Below, piece by piece: positions 25,650 through 36,290 of a DNA stretch of 64,000 nucleotides (position 1 is the first letter of the stretch; the number at the start of each line of letters is the position of its first letter). The notes beneath the pieces were generated by a model, which did not search any database, had not been told where the DNA came from, and saw nothing but the letters and a program-made list of their open reading frames with translations. The stretch lies in NCBI RefSeq assembly GCF_016859285.1, contig NC_053408.1:7017713-7081712 (forward strand), given 5' to 3'. Both the position numbers and the translations under genes were made by a program. The DNA comes from Xiphias gladius. Its lineage: Eukaryota; Chordata; Actinopteri; Istiophoriformes; Xiphiidae.

Positions 25650-28600
25650 GCACACACAAACACCGCTTATCTCACCAGCTCCTGCTCCAGCTGACCGGTT
25701 CCCAGATACAACGAGGCCATCACGACTCGCCTCTTTGCCTTCTTGATTCGTGCCTGAAGTAAAAGGAAAAGGGAAACAAAGAATAGTGACGGAGAATCAG
25801 AGTATTGTACAAGTGTATGCGGGTGTCAGGAATAGGGTCACAAAGTTCTGATACAATGAAATGAGAAAGTATTAACAGAAAGTAAGGGCCACTTTGAGCA
25901 CCAACCAGAGGGCCCCCAAAATAGCACATAACAAATCACTGTTTTCAGGCTGAAAAAAAAAACAAAAACAAGTCTCTCGAAAATATCAACTTTTCAGACA
26001 CTGACAAAATGTCCTTGTCTTTATTTTTTATTTATTTTTTTTAAATGGCAGGTACTTTTTGTGTTCATGGGTAATACAGTTTCTCACTTACTTCTGTTGG
26101 TATCTATTCATGCAAATAGTTTTTGTCTTATTTGTTCAGGTTTAAATATCCACCACTGGGACTTACGCCACCACCCCGACATAATGGAGGTGAATGAGAT
26201 TTTAGTTTGTGGTTCACGCAGGATCGAAACGTATTATTATTATCATCTTTTTTAGACTGACATCTAAAAACCTGGACCAAAACTATCTGCATGGCCTGAT
26301 ACACTACAAGTAAAGAGTAGGATTTGTTAGTAATTTAAAGAATTTAAACATGTTCTTCTCTCTGAAGGAGCATTAAAAATGTAGTTTTTCACTGAACAGC
26401 AACAAAACCTAAGGTCCTGTTACAATTTTTTAAATATGTTTCATCTTATTTTTTAGTTCAGCATCCTGAGAAGGAACGTAACGACAGGAATTCCCTTTAA
26501 TTCTGCTTAAGGCAGTACAAAATGTTTTGGTAAACTCTACATACAAGTTTCACCAGGATGTACAACCACCAAAAAGCCTGGTGACAATTAGTAAGTAAAA
26601 GTAAAGACTACAGTGTGTGTGTGTGTGTGTGTGTGCGTGTGTGTGTTTGCGCTTGTGAAAACTGATCTAAGAATACAACGATTCAGATGAGCCTTCCCAG
26701 CTTTCAGTTACGAGGAAGTGTCAATAAGACAAATGACATGTTTGACATGACAAATGACATGAAGCATTAAATGATTCCAGTGTGGTGACAAACAGCAGAT
26801 GTGGGACTACGTAAACGAACCAACCTACCAACCAAAAAAAAAGTCAATTCATACTGTTTAATTTAATTTAATCACCTCTTTACTGAACCACAAAGTACAT
26901 GATTTCATAGGAAAGTACGATTTTATGTAAGATTTTCTTGTGAGATTCTTTTAACTGGTAGAAATAATTTCTAGGTGCCAATTTTTCCAAGCGGTTTGAT
27001 GCATTTAGCAAGAATTTGTTGCAGCACACTGTCGATATGTAGAGGAGACAAGTCACTTCAGAGCTGAACAATTACCTCGACTCCTGTCAGCTGCAGTGTG
27101 CTACTCTTTCAGCTCAGGTGTTTGAGAGTAAACAATCAAAGGCTGCTGGGAAAATAATACTTCCTCAATCATCTCAAACACTTTCTCCAACTGTTGGTTG
27201 CATATCTGCCACAGTACATGGCCATATAGATATGACAGCAATCAACACTGGCAGATACTGGAATTAGATGCATTTAAATCTAGCTCTACTGGGTTTTTTT
27301 TTTTTTAATTCCTTCCTTTGCAACAGAACCAAGCAGTTCATTTTGACAGTGACACCAACCTTTATCGCCTGGTAGAACTGGTCGGGTGAGGTGAGAATAT
27401 GGATGTGGGTGCCCGGCACCCGGAAGGCGGGTACGTGCTCTGCCATCCATTGGAAGTGGGTGCAGAGGCCGTCTGTGCCTTGAGCTCCGGCTGACCCGCT
27501 GGGCCTGGAAACGCGCCACGGTGCCGGGTCGGCTTCGGCAAGAAGAGGAGCCAGCAGCAGCACGGAGGAGCTGGAGGACACACGGAAATCGCGAAAAATC
27601 GTTTTTGCGTTGGTTCAGCTGGAAATTAGCAGCCATATCTCCACAACATGGAAATGGAGCAGCATGAAATTCTGTACAGATATTCATGGTCCCCAAGGGA
27701 TGAATCCTACTGACTTAACAAGTACTAGGGCTGGACAATATATCGATGTTATCATTTATCAGTTTTAAGTGGAATCATATCATGAGGATACGATCACATT
27801 GTGAATCTTTTTACATGTAATGATTCCAAGCCAACTGCAAACTAAGCACTAACAAAACGAGGTATTGCATGTGAGCCATTACAGTGAAACACAGTTCATC
27901 GCACTGAACATCATTTTGATGAAATACAACAATCTCACCGAAACGTCCATTTAGTAGCTGGTCTGGAGCTTTTGATATTTTCATTATCGATTATTTTGAC
28001 AATTACTTTATCAATTAACTGATTAATGGTTTCTATATACAATGACAGAAAACAGTGAAAAATTCCTGTTATAAATTCTTACAGCCCGAAATTATGTCTT
28101 CAAATGTCGTTTTTTGTCAAACCAACAGCCCAAAACCCAAAGAATTGGAGTCTGCTCTCATGTATGACACAAAAAAACATATTTGTCTGTTTTACTTAAA
28201 AAAATACTAAAACATTAATTTATCAAAAGAGTTGCAGAGTAATTTTCTGTCGTTCGACTAAATAAATTAATCAGCTAATCATTACTTTGGAAACAGCAGT
28301 TTACACAACAGCCTCAGCTTGTAGCTGATCTGGAGCTTCCGATCATATCACATAATCTTCCTCAGCAGATAGACCTTGTAGTGACCGATTGTGGTGCCGA
28401 CTGCTGTTTCCAAGGTCAAGGGTTAACTTTCGGGTCATCGTTCTGATTATTTTACCTGTGCTTATCTTTACATCTACCATACCATGATGGATATATCGTC
28501 TTCATAAAAATATTCTTATTGATGCAGGGATGTCAATTTAATCCCTTCACGTAGCCCTAACTTGAGCGCCATTGTCAGACGTCAAAGTTTCCCACCAGCT

Positions 28601-31474
28601 CATGAACACCCATTGGGACAGTACACTCAGATGGCAGTTTATTAGGTACACCTAGCTAAAACTAATGCAGTCTGATACAACAGTCCTGCAATAAAACCTC
28701 CCCTTCGTAAAGGTTATAATTTGTTTGCTGAAACTGTTTTAGAGACGAGTTGGCTCCTCATTTTGGAGGATGTAGCTTGAGAAGCTGTTGAATTACATTG
28801 TGTTATGCTGACAGGTGTTTCTATTATTTAGCCCACCCTAACTGATATAAATGGGGTGGACAATGTAATAATAATAATAAGAAACAACTAAACCTAAAAT
28901 AAACCTTTTCTGATTCAAACTTCTTCAATGTTAGGATTTGCCACATTGTAAACTGAATATATTTGGGTTTTTGACTGTTAGTCGGACAAAGCAAGACATG
29001 CAAGGATGTCATCTTGGACTCGGGGACTCAGTTTTTTTTTTTTTTTTTTAAATTTCATAGACTAAAGAATTAATTAATCGGAAAAAAGAATTGGTAGACT
29101 GATCAATAATGAAAATAATGGTTAGTTGCTGCCCCAGAAACACCTGTCAGTACAACGGACTGCATTCGTTTTGGCTTGGTGTACCTAAATAAACTGGCAG
29201 CTGAGTGTGAGTTCAACAAAGAGAACTGGATTTAAACATACCGCTTGACAGGGAAGCTCTACAGTCTGAGGTGACAAACGGCCAAAGGCTGGTGGATATT
29301 TTGAAGCGCATTCAAACTCACGCTGCAACTAACGATAGTTTTCTCAACTAGTCATTTTGTCAATAAATTATCAGAAAATAGTGAAAAATGCCCGTTATAA
29401 TTTCCCAGAGCTCAAGGTGACATCTTCAAATGTCTTCTTTTGTTTGACAGTCCAAGACCCAAAGATTTTCAGTTTACTATCATGGACATTGCAAATGTTC
29501 GACGGTTTAGCTTAAAAAAAAAAAAAAAAAGACTAAAAAGAATAATTTTTTGTCAGTAGACTAAGACATAAATCATTGCCCTTAAACTTTAAGAACACAG
29601 ATCCATGAGAAAATTTAACAGTGTGTCTGGTTTTTCTTCGTCAGTGTCCTAAAATTCCCCCCAACACCACAGCCCTCTCTCTCCTTTTGTCTCCGACATA
29701 AAATCACACAATTGGGTTTTGACAATGCAGCCACATTAAATAAAGACAGGGTGGAGTGTTAACCTCAGACATGACTGTGACCCTCACAAGCCGATTGTCA
29801 GAAGTCATTCCTCTATCCTTTGTATTCATCATGACCAAATTTCATCATGGACACACACACACACACACACACAGACACACAAACACAGTTTATGTTTGGG
29901 TTTGGATTTGACCCACAAAGGCCACTTACAGTAAGTCAGAGGAAACAAAAGTCGGATTAAAAAAAAAAACAGCTCAGGGTTTCTTTCCAAAGCCAATGTG
30001 CTGAGTTAGATCTTCTGCAGGAAACACAGAGAGGGTATTTCCCTGTTATTTGTGATTTGAGTCTGATCATAAAAACACATTGTCCCCACAAAACAACTGT
30101 CGCAACAAAGAGAACTTCCACATGTCCATAGAGCTTATGCTGAAATATCTCCGTCTTTTACAGCGGTGCAAATTACAAATGTTATCTGAAGAAATACATA
30201 GATGTATTCTCAGATGACCCTAAAGCGTTTATATTTCTCTGTAAGTGATGAAAGATAAGAGAGCACCAGGAGATAAGGAACACACTTTGAAATTATATGA
30301 CCACTGTTGCAGCTTTTCATTTCAGGACTGGGACGAGCAGTATAAAATCAACTACTACCTCAGGCTGTCGTGAAATAAAATTAAAAGCTTCCATAAAACA
30401 GAGACAAAGTTGATTTGTTAATCCTGAAGTAGGGTGGGGTTCAAATTAAGTACCAACATAGTGTAATATGGTCTCTGTAGATGGCGTTTAAATAAAACCT
30501 TCTATTTCAGCAGCATTGCGTATTACAAAAGCAGCAATTTGATGACTGTAACTTCGTTGGAGTTAATTTCCTTTGATTTAGTGCAGTTAGAGGTTAATTC
30601 AATAAACCAAGGCTTTAGCTGGTAATTGCAATGGATAGAGAAGCTGTTTACTTTGGCATGTGACCGCTCCGCAACCCCCCCGGATTTGAAGCATGTGATT
30701 AAAAAAAAAAAAAAAAAAATGCTCCGTCTTCCTCATAATTCCTCACAATTCAACAAAACCCCACTGGGAACCTGCTTGATCACACTGCATCCTCACCACA
30801 TTTAGATCCTCGTTCCTTCTCAGTTTCAGTCGGCAAACTGGAAAAGCTGGTTTGTTACCTTCTCTTATAGTTATTTCTTCTTACTAATATTGAATTATTT
30901 CTTGGTATAATCATATTGTAATACTCCCAAAATATTTGAGTATGGAGATTCATTAAAATGTGTATTCCAAAAGACAATCATTTACACTACATGGCCAAAA
31001 GTATGCGGACACCTGAAAATTACGCCCATGCGTGGTGGTCAAACATCTCGTTCCAAAACCATGGGCATTAATGTGCCGCTATGAATGGCCCCCTCTCTTC
31101 TCTGAAGGCTTTCTACCAGATCTTTGCTGCAGGGATTTTCTCCCGCTCAGCCACGAGAGCGTCCGTGACGTCCAAGCACTGATGTTGGGCGTAAGGCCTG
31201 GCTCGCAGTTGGCATTTCAGTTCATATCGAAGATGTCGGCTAGGGTTAAGGTATAACTGGGCAGGGTCGGCCACTGTGGGAAATTAGTGTGCAGGCTCCG
31301 TGCGGCCTTTCAAGTTATTCCACACCAAATTCAGAAAAAAACGATTCTTTATGAGCGTGGCTTTGTGCACAGTGGCACTTTTATGTTCAAACACACATGA
31401 AAGGGCCTTCCTCAAACTGCTGCTGCAAAGTTCAAAGCCCTAAAATACATGCTGTAGCATTAAGAGTTCCCTTA

Positions 31475-31514
<40 letters not shown>

Positions 31515-34375
31515 AGATTGTCACAGTTTTCACCTGTAGCTCATTTTCAGCGTGGATCCGTGGGTACGTGTTCTGCTTTAAAACGGCAAAGCCCCTAACA
31601 CACCGTCTTCTTCATTCACCATCTCATTAACAGGTAACACGCATTTGCTTGGCTTCTTATTATTTTCGACTCATGTAAAAAACCAGAGTAGAGTTAAATA
31701 GTGGAGGAAATGATGCAAAACAATTACAGTACCATGAGAAAGATGAGATAAGAAAGATAAGTAGTTGACACATTCTTATTTCAGGCGATAGCCAAACTTT
31801 GCTTCCTTTTTGGAAACAGGCGCATGACCCAGGAACCAGACTGCACACTAATTTCCCACAGTGGCCGACGCTTCCCAGCCATACTAAACACTGGTGAAAA
31901 CAATGTCCTTGATTCTCAACAGGCCTCTTTTTTTTTTTTTTTTTTTATAAATTAAGAAGGATACGTCTCTGTCTAGTGATGACTGGAAACAAAAGGGCAT
32001 CTGTTTTATTCTTCACGCGGGGGATGATTTTAGAATATGACCGTTTGACAGTTTTCACTTTGGCCCGCTCAATTTATAAAATAATTAATCTCGTGAGCGG
32101 CTCTTTAGCTCACGCAAGGGATGTACCACCATGTCTAACAACAGATACCTTGACAATTCAATGACAAGAAAAGTAAAGAATAAATGTAATAATTAAATTA
32201 TTGGAGACGCGGTAAAGAACTGTGTCCATCAGTTCCATCAGAAAGCACTCGCAACAGGATATCAAAAGAATCTGAACCAGTTATCTTGTGTTGTTTATCA
32301 CCCAAACCCAAAGAAGTACATTTATATATAACCCTGCAATGAATCGTTAATAAATGTTTCAATTTAGATTGTAATTAATGAGTGTTTTACACACATGAAA
32401 AAAAAAACTGTTGAACATTTATTTTTTTGAATACATGTATATTTGCAAATTTTGGACTGACTAACTTTCAAAGTGCAAACTGATTGTCCCAGATATTTCT
32501 CTAATAGAGGGCAAACTACTTTTTTTTTTTTTTTAAACTAAAAGGACAACAATACAGAATTTCTGTATAATTAACCTGTTGATCTTGGTATAACATTATA
32601 TACTCAAGCGTAGATTTATATAGAGTTTCTTGATTAATCTAGAGAAAATTGATCATTTTGATTGTTTTGATTATCGAATAATTGTTTTAGTCATTTTTTA
32701 GTAAAAAATATTAAACATTTGCTGTTACTGGCTTCTCATATGTGAAGGTTTTCTTAATCATAGATAATAGTAAACTGAATACTTGTGGGCTTTGGACATT
32801 TGAGGATGTCACCTTGAGCTGTGGGGAATTATGATGGGCATTTTTCACTATTTTCTGGCATTTTATAGACAAAAGAATGAATTTTAAAAAATTATAGGTA
32901 ATGAAAATAGCGGGTTAGTTACAGCTCTAGACTTTTTTAATGTTCATCTTATTTTCCAGCGCATCCTGGTAAACTTTTGTTGGTATCTCCGTCTCCTGAA
33001 CGTATGGAGGCGAAATGCGAAGCGCGACCGTGGATGTTGCTGGAACCTTTTTTCTTTCCCGTCTCTCTCTCTCTCTTCTATCTGTCGTTCTTGGCTGGGC
33101 GTGCATGTGTGTCCTCTCTGTCCTGTTCTGCCGCACCGGACTTCGTGTTGAGCTCTGCCTTTTCATGCCCGTGCGCCAGTGACAGCCGTGGCCACGGGGC
33201 ATTATGTTTTCAGGTGGCCCGTCTGTCCGCACGCACATCCGTTCATATGTGCATCCGTACGTCTGTCCCATTCTCGTCAGCGCGATATATCCCAGGAACA
33301 CCTTGAGGGAATTTCTTCACATTGGGCACAAACGAACACTTGGACTCAAGGATGGACTGATGAGAATTTGCTCGTCAAAGGTCAAAGGTCAAGGTCACTG
33401 TAACCTCACAAAATACGTTTTGGGCCATAACTTAAGAATTCATAGGGTAATTATGATAAAACACACTTAATACATTTTATCGACATCCTGTATATTACAT
33501 GAGTCTGGACAGACATGGATGTTATCCGCAGCTTGACTGGTTGGCAGAGGCATAAAACTGCGAGGCGGCAATTCTAGTTTCATTGTATGTATGGACTCGG
33601 GAGCTCAATAAAACAAAAGTGTGTCTGGGGACAGAAAGATCATTAATGTTGTTAGTTAACGCCTGTGCTTCTCCTGCCGTGACAAGCCCAACTGTCTGCT
33701 GGGGAAAATGACAGCCATCAGCTCTCGCTCCATACAGGACACAGGTGTTTTTACGGTTCCTCTGACCTGCGCCGTCACCTGTCAAATCCTCCTCCGCGGG
33801 GGAAAACTTCTAAACTCTTGACTGTCACGTGACGGGGCTGCGGTACAAAATGGGCGTCAAGACAGGTGTCAGGTTTCCGTTTCGGTCGAACGACAAAGCC
33901 ACCGTTACACAACAAGAGCAACGTCTCGTACAACCTCTGAGTGAGTTTCCCTGAAGGTGAGCCGCTGTTTGCTCAAGGGGTGCATTACCTTGTTACATCT
34001 CACGATAGCTTGCATTTGACATAAGGCTGTAAACGCCTCAGTTTCGTGCAAACAAGCTACGAGCCGGTGGCTGACAGCGCTAAAATATCGAGGGTTGTTG
34101 CGTCGTGTTGATTTTGGAGTCAAAACGCGATAACGAAAAGACGCGTGTCCGAGAATAGACGCATTAGCCTCTGTAGCTCTGCAGGGTACAGCTATAAACC
34201 AGCAAAGCGCGGGCTTGACACTCGCGTCTGTGTCTCCGTGGATGAACCGCGTCTCTTACCCTCCTCTTCTGTCCCGTGCACGGAAGAGCCGGTCAGATAT
34301 TCGGGTAAAAACCCCGGCGATGGCCGGTGAGTACACGGAGTACACCAGCCTCCTCCAGGACATGGGAGCCGCCAT
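15348..34375 (-). CDS. pgs1: CDP-diacylglycerol--glycerol-3-phosphate 3-phosphatidyltransferase, mitochondrial
   Basis: Ten coding exons on the minus strand, in order: 34260-34375, 27360-27570, 25676-25753, 22968-23067, 22682-22871, 20750-20928, 18828-19027, 17195-17486, 15587-15735, 15348-15467 (TGA 15348-15350). They join in frame to 544 residues; human PGS1 has 556. The enzyme makes phosphatidylglycerophosphate from CDP-diacylglycerol and glycerol-3-phosphate, the first committed step toward cardiolipin in mitochondria. The N-terminus (MAAPMSWRRLVYSVYS, then Arg-rich to about residue 38) fits a targeting presequence. It has two phospholipase-D-type motifs: HIKVYLFD at H218/K220/D225, and HAKG at H453/K455, followed by GSPNFGYRS. 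As in human PGS1, the second motif lacks the usual Asp. The start at 34375 has context accaATGG. The donors of introns 2 and 4 (GTTGGT, GTTGCA) are weak but required by frame. Confidence 0.93.
16640..16975 (-). mobile_element. hAT-like MITE copy in pgs1 intron 8
   Basis: Reverse-orientation body (agtaaactgaacatctgcgg, tttggacaaaacaagc) ending in catttgttgcagctctag. A T tract of about 12 bases interrupts it at 16739-16750. Another fragment follows at once. Confidence 0.6.
16980..17165 (-). mobile_element. hAT-like MITE fragment next to pgs1 exon 8
   Basis: It carries actgaacaatctctgggt, tggactgctggtcaaacaaa and gatgtcacattgggctctga, ending gtcgcagttctgg. It stops about 30 bp from the 3' end of exon 8 (17195), so its terminal sequence lies just inside the intron donor region. 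Confidence 0.55.
19178..19394. repeat. Dispersed fish repeat with TTAGG-like units, flanking a (TG)n tract
   Basis: ggacattttgcccagtcctc is followed by degenerate gagattTGAGgttgag and ggtttaggttagaggcta runs and then gagggtcctcacaggtatag, running directly into (TG)n. I recognise this arrangement as a common fish repeat only by motif. It lies in pgs1 intron 6. Confidence 0.5.
19395..19476. repeat. (GT)n microsatellite, about 41 units
   Basis: An uninterrupted 82-bp GT run in pgs1 intron 6. Confidence 0.97.
20929..22681. other. pgs1: pgs1 intron 5
   Basis: No gene or clear transposon is visible. A 13-bp perfect hairpin at 22390-22418 is the notable structure and is listed separately. Confidence 0.5.
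22390..22418. repeat. Perfect 13-bp hairpin with 3-nt loop
   Basis: TGAAATGGAGTGG, then AAA, then CCACTCCATTTCA, with no mismatch. It lies in pgs1 intron 5. No function is assigned. Confidence 0.9.
23535..23895 (-). mobile_element. hAT-like MITE copy in pgs1 intron 3
   Basis: It begins tagagctgaaacgag and has attcatatcgttgtttaaaa, ggttggacaacacaggacat, atgggcattttcatgattt and aatcgagaaaataatcag in reverse orientation. One of the fuller copies. Confidence 0.6.
24541..24650. repeat. Short dispersed repeat fragment (GGCCCGGGGGCCACAT type)
   Basis: agtctcaaactactggcccg followed by ggggccacatatgacccgca resembles a dispersed vertebrate hAT-related repeat. A related string (ggccagatctggcccgcggc) occurs at 37669-37688. 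The rest of intron 3 (23068-25675) is otherwise unremarkable apart from T/A tracts and a (CA)n near 25630-25657. Confidence 0.35.
27728..27880 (+). repeat. Interspersed repeat, GGGCTGGACAATATATCGAT type
   Basis: ctagggctggacaatatatc is followed by the AT-rich body of a dispersed fish element, in pgs1 intron 1 just upstream of exon 2. Class uncertain. Confidence 0.45.
27970..28290 (+). mobile_element. hAT-like MITE copy in pgs1 intron 1
   Basis: Forward orientation: tttcattatcgattattttg, gacagaaaacagtgaaaaat, accaacagcccaaaacccaa, ttttctgtcgttcgactaaa. Confidence 0.65.
28623..29209. mobile_element. MITE with 31-bp terminal inverted repeats, carrying a nested MITE
   Basis: The left end (ACACTCAGATGGCAGTTTAT then taggtacacc) and right end (ggtgtaccta then aataaactggcagctgagtg) are inverted repeats with a few differences. 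An inner inverted pair, GACAGGTGTTTCT at 28810-28822 and AGAAACACCTGTC at 29136-29148, is also present. Between them a reverse CTGCAACTA-family copy (about 28900-29135) is inserted. The single-ended relative is at 5602. Confidence 0.75.
28900..29135 (-). mobile_element. hAT-like MITE copy nested inside another MITE
   Basis: It has aggatttgccacattgtaaa, ctgaatatatttgggttttt, gtcggacaaagcaagacatg and catcttggactcggggactc, ending gaaaataatggttagttgct. Confidence 0.6.
29320..29580 (+). mobile_element. hAT-like MITE copy in pgs1 intron 1
   Basis: It starts cacgctgcaactaacgatag and contains cagaaaatagtgaaaaatgc, atttcccagagctcaaggtg and tcagtttactatcatggaca. An A tract of about 16 bases lies inside (29514-29530). 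Confidence 0.7.
30985..31478 (+). mobile_element. Tc1-like (IS630 superfamily) transposon fragment, one end
   Basis: It begins tacactacatggccaaaagt and atgcggacacct, followed by caccatgggcattaatg-like, gaaggctttctaccagatct and ctgcagggattttctcccgc blocks. These match my recollection of a common fish Tc1-like element. The opposite end of the same kind of element is at 49712-50065. About 38 bp of unrelated sequence (31257-31294) interrupts it. No transposase frame is intact. Confidence 0.6.
31257..31294 (+). repeat. Left arm of 38-bp inverted repeat
   Basis: It is the reverse complement of 31841-31878 with two mismatches near the outer end and 29 consecutive perfect matches (31266-31294). It interrupts the Tc1-like fragment. 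Confidence 0.9.
31477..31512. repeat. (TG)n microsatellite
   Basis: About 18 TG units directly after the Tc1-like fragment, in pgs1 intron 1. Confidence 0.95.
31841..31878 (-). repeat. Right arm of 38-bp inverted repeat
   Basis: Partner of 31257-31294. The interval between the arms is about 546 bp and contains the rest of the Tc1-like fragment and a (TG)n tract. Confidence 0.9.
31879..32619. other. pgs1 intron 1 segment without gene
   Basis: It contains a T tract of about 20 bases (31928-31947), a small hairpin CGTGAGC/GCTCACG near 32092-32115, and a second T tract near 32520-32534. Nothing coding is recognised. Confidence 0.5.
32620..32935 (-). mobile_element. hAT-like MITE copy in pgs1 intron 1
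   Basis: Reverse orientation: attgttttagtcatttttta, agtaaactgaatacttgtgg, atgatgggcatttttcacta, ending ggttagttacagctctag. Confidence 0.65.
33225..33575 (+). repeat. Interspersed repeat with AGGTCA direct repeats
   Basis: It runs from the cgcacgcacatccgttcata region through tatcccaggaacaccttgag, gggcacaaacgaacacttgg, agaattcatagggtaattat and gcttgactggttggcagagg to about actgcgaggcgg. I recognise it as a dispersed fish repeat of unknown class. Inside, at 33379-33397, are three AGGTCA motifs. It lies in pgs1 intron 1. Confidence 0.55.
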
Positions 34376-34542
34376 TGGTGCAGCACTGAGACTTTGAATC
34401 AACTTTATCGACACCACACAGAGTTCACAGACAGCAGTAGTAGTTGCGCTGCTGCAGCCCAAATTTGTACTTCACTTCACCATTTTCCTTTCATGCAACG
34501 TTATATTTCTTCTTCACTACATTTTAAGAAGTGTATGCAAGT

Positions 34543-34925
34543 AGAGCTTAAACGATTAGTCAGTTAAAATAAAATTAACTGGCAACTGTTTTTTATAATC
34601 GTTTTTATAAACATTTTATAATCATTTGAGTCATTTTTCATGCAAAAATGCCAAACGTTTCATATTTCCAGCTTTTCAAATGTTAGTATTTGTTGCTTTT
34701 CATTTAAATTACTGAAATCATTTTATTTATTTAATTATTTGAGTTACTGACTATTTACTGGACAAAACAAGCATTGTGAAGCTGCCACTTTGGGCTCAGG
34801 GATAATTGTGATGGGAATTGTTTCCGAATTTTTACAAAAAAATCAATCAGTTAAATGAGAAAATAATCAGGAGATCAATCCATAATGAAAATAATCATGA
34901 CTTGGAGTCCTATATAAAATAGTTG
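34543..34925 (-). mobile_element. hAT-like MITE copy upstream of pgs1
   Basis: It begins agagcttaaacgattagtca and has gagtcatttttcatgcaaaa, ttactggacaaaacaagcat and agataatcaggagatcaat-like blocks in reverse orientation. It lies about 170 bp 5' of the pgs1 start codon. Confidence 0.65.
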
Positions 34926-36179
34926 GACTCCATTTCAGGTAGCGTCAACAGTAAAATCCTAACATAACATTAATGCATCTGTAATGATAATCTAATTATA
35001 TAATATATAATAGTAAAACAGTCCCATGGGACCATGTTTCTGCATTAAGTATCTTTAATATTTTAAGTACAAATCCCTGTTTATAAGTACAAATATTTAC
35101 TTAAGTAACATTTTCAATGCAGCACTTTTACTCTTAATGGAGTATTTTTACAGTGTGGTATCACTTTTACTTAACTTGTTTGTTTGTTTGTTTATTTATT
35201 CATTCATTTTACTTAAAACAACAATTAAATAAGTCAGACAAATAATGTATTAGTGGTTTTCTTTATTTACACTTTTGGGGGATGCTTTAAATACCTTTTT
35301 TTATATGACCTCTAGTGGTCAACCTGCAAACTACATTGTAACTTCAGTTTTGTAGTAAACTCATCTTGGTTACATTTACGCCGAAAATAATACTGTGCGT
35401 GCACATCTCTTCCAACGCGCACGCAGCACGGAGCGTGCTTTAGCCCTGCCCGTGCTCCGGCTTTGCACAGTGGCACTCATGGCTTCCAGACGCCTTCCCG
35501 GTAAAACTTGCTCGATCTTTGCCCCAACATGTGACCTGTGTAAGTGTGACCTCAGCCTTCACCACAGGTTTTCAGTCATGCAGCACAAAAGCATGTAGTG
35601 TATGTATTCAGGTGTTCGCTCCAACCCACAGATTATTTTCTGGTTGGAATGAGACTCTCTCTTCTCCTTAGCATGTGAGGACCTAACACCTGCTACAACC
35701 AGTTGTTCCTCATTATAATACTTTAATGACACCAGCGCTTGGCTGGTAATAGTGGTAAGTGGCATGGGATGAGGATAAATTAGTACTACTAATGTCGTTA
35801 ATATAGTTTTTATTTTTTTTTATAGTTTAATAATTATTGTATTGTTCCCTATACAAAGAAAATGACAACAACAGCCCTGTTATCTTTTGCTATTATGGTG
35901 TCTTCCGCTTTGATAGTGTTTTTTGTTTGTTTGTTTTGCCTTTGCTTATCACCAGTGGTGGAAGGTAACTCATAAAAAGTAAAATTCTGTTGTAAGTACT
36001 TTATTGAGTATTTCTATTTTCTGCGACTTTATACTTCTACTCCTACATTTCATATTTGACAGTTACGGATACTTGAAAGATTTTAAAAGCCTTTAATAGG
36101 CATATAAAATGCAGTGTGCATTGTTTTATATACTAAACTACTTAACAGTAAGTACTTAATGAATGATTTTATTTGCTTC

Positions 36180-36290
36180 ACTGCTGTCTTGTAATGTTTT
36201 AATCTTGATTCAACTATGTAAAGCACTTTGTGGCTTTGTTTTTGCAAAGCGCTGTATAAATAAAATGTATTAATATTATTGCTAATAACA
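36180..36290 (+). repeat. Possible L2-clade LINE or SINE 3' tail
   Basis: The motif tatgtaaagcactttgtggc followed by gcaaagcgctgtataaataa resembles 3' tails of L2-type retroelements in fish. Only the tail is present. Confidence 0.45.

Noticed and set aside
31032-31256. 75-codon plus-strand frame at 31 kb
   Set aside because: It reads the non-coding strand of a Tc1-like fragment; no host gene.
32927-33301. 124-codon minus-strand frame in pgs1 intron 1
   Set aside because: It covers an Arg-rich low-complexity stretch and the edge of a dispersed repeat; no splice link to pgs1 keeps frame.
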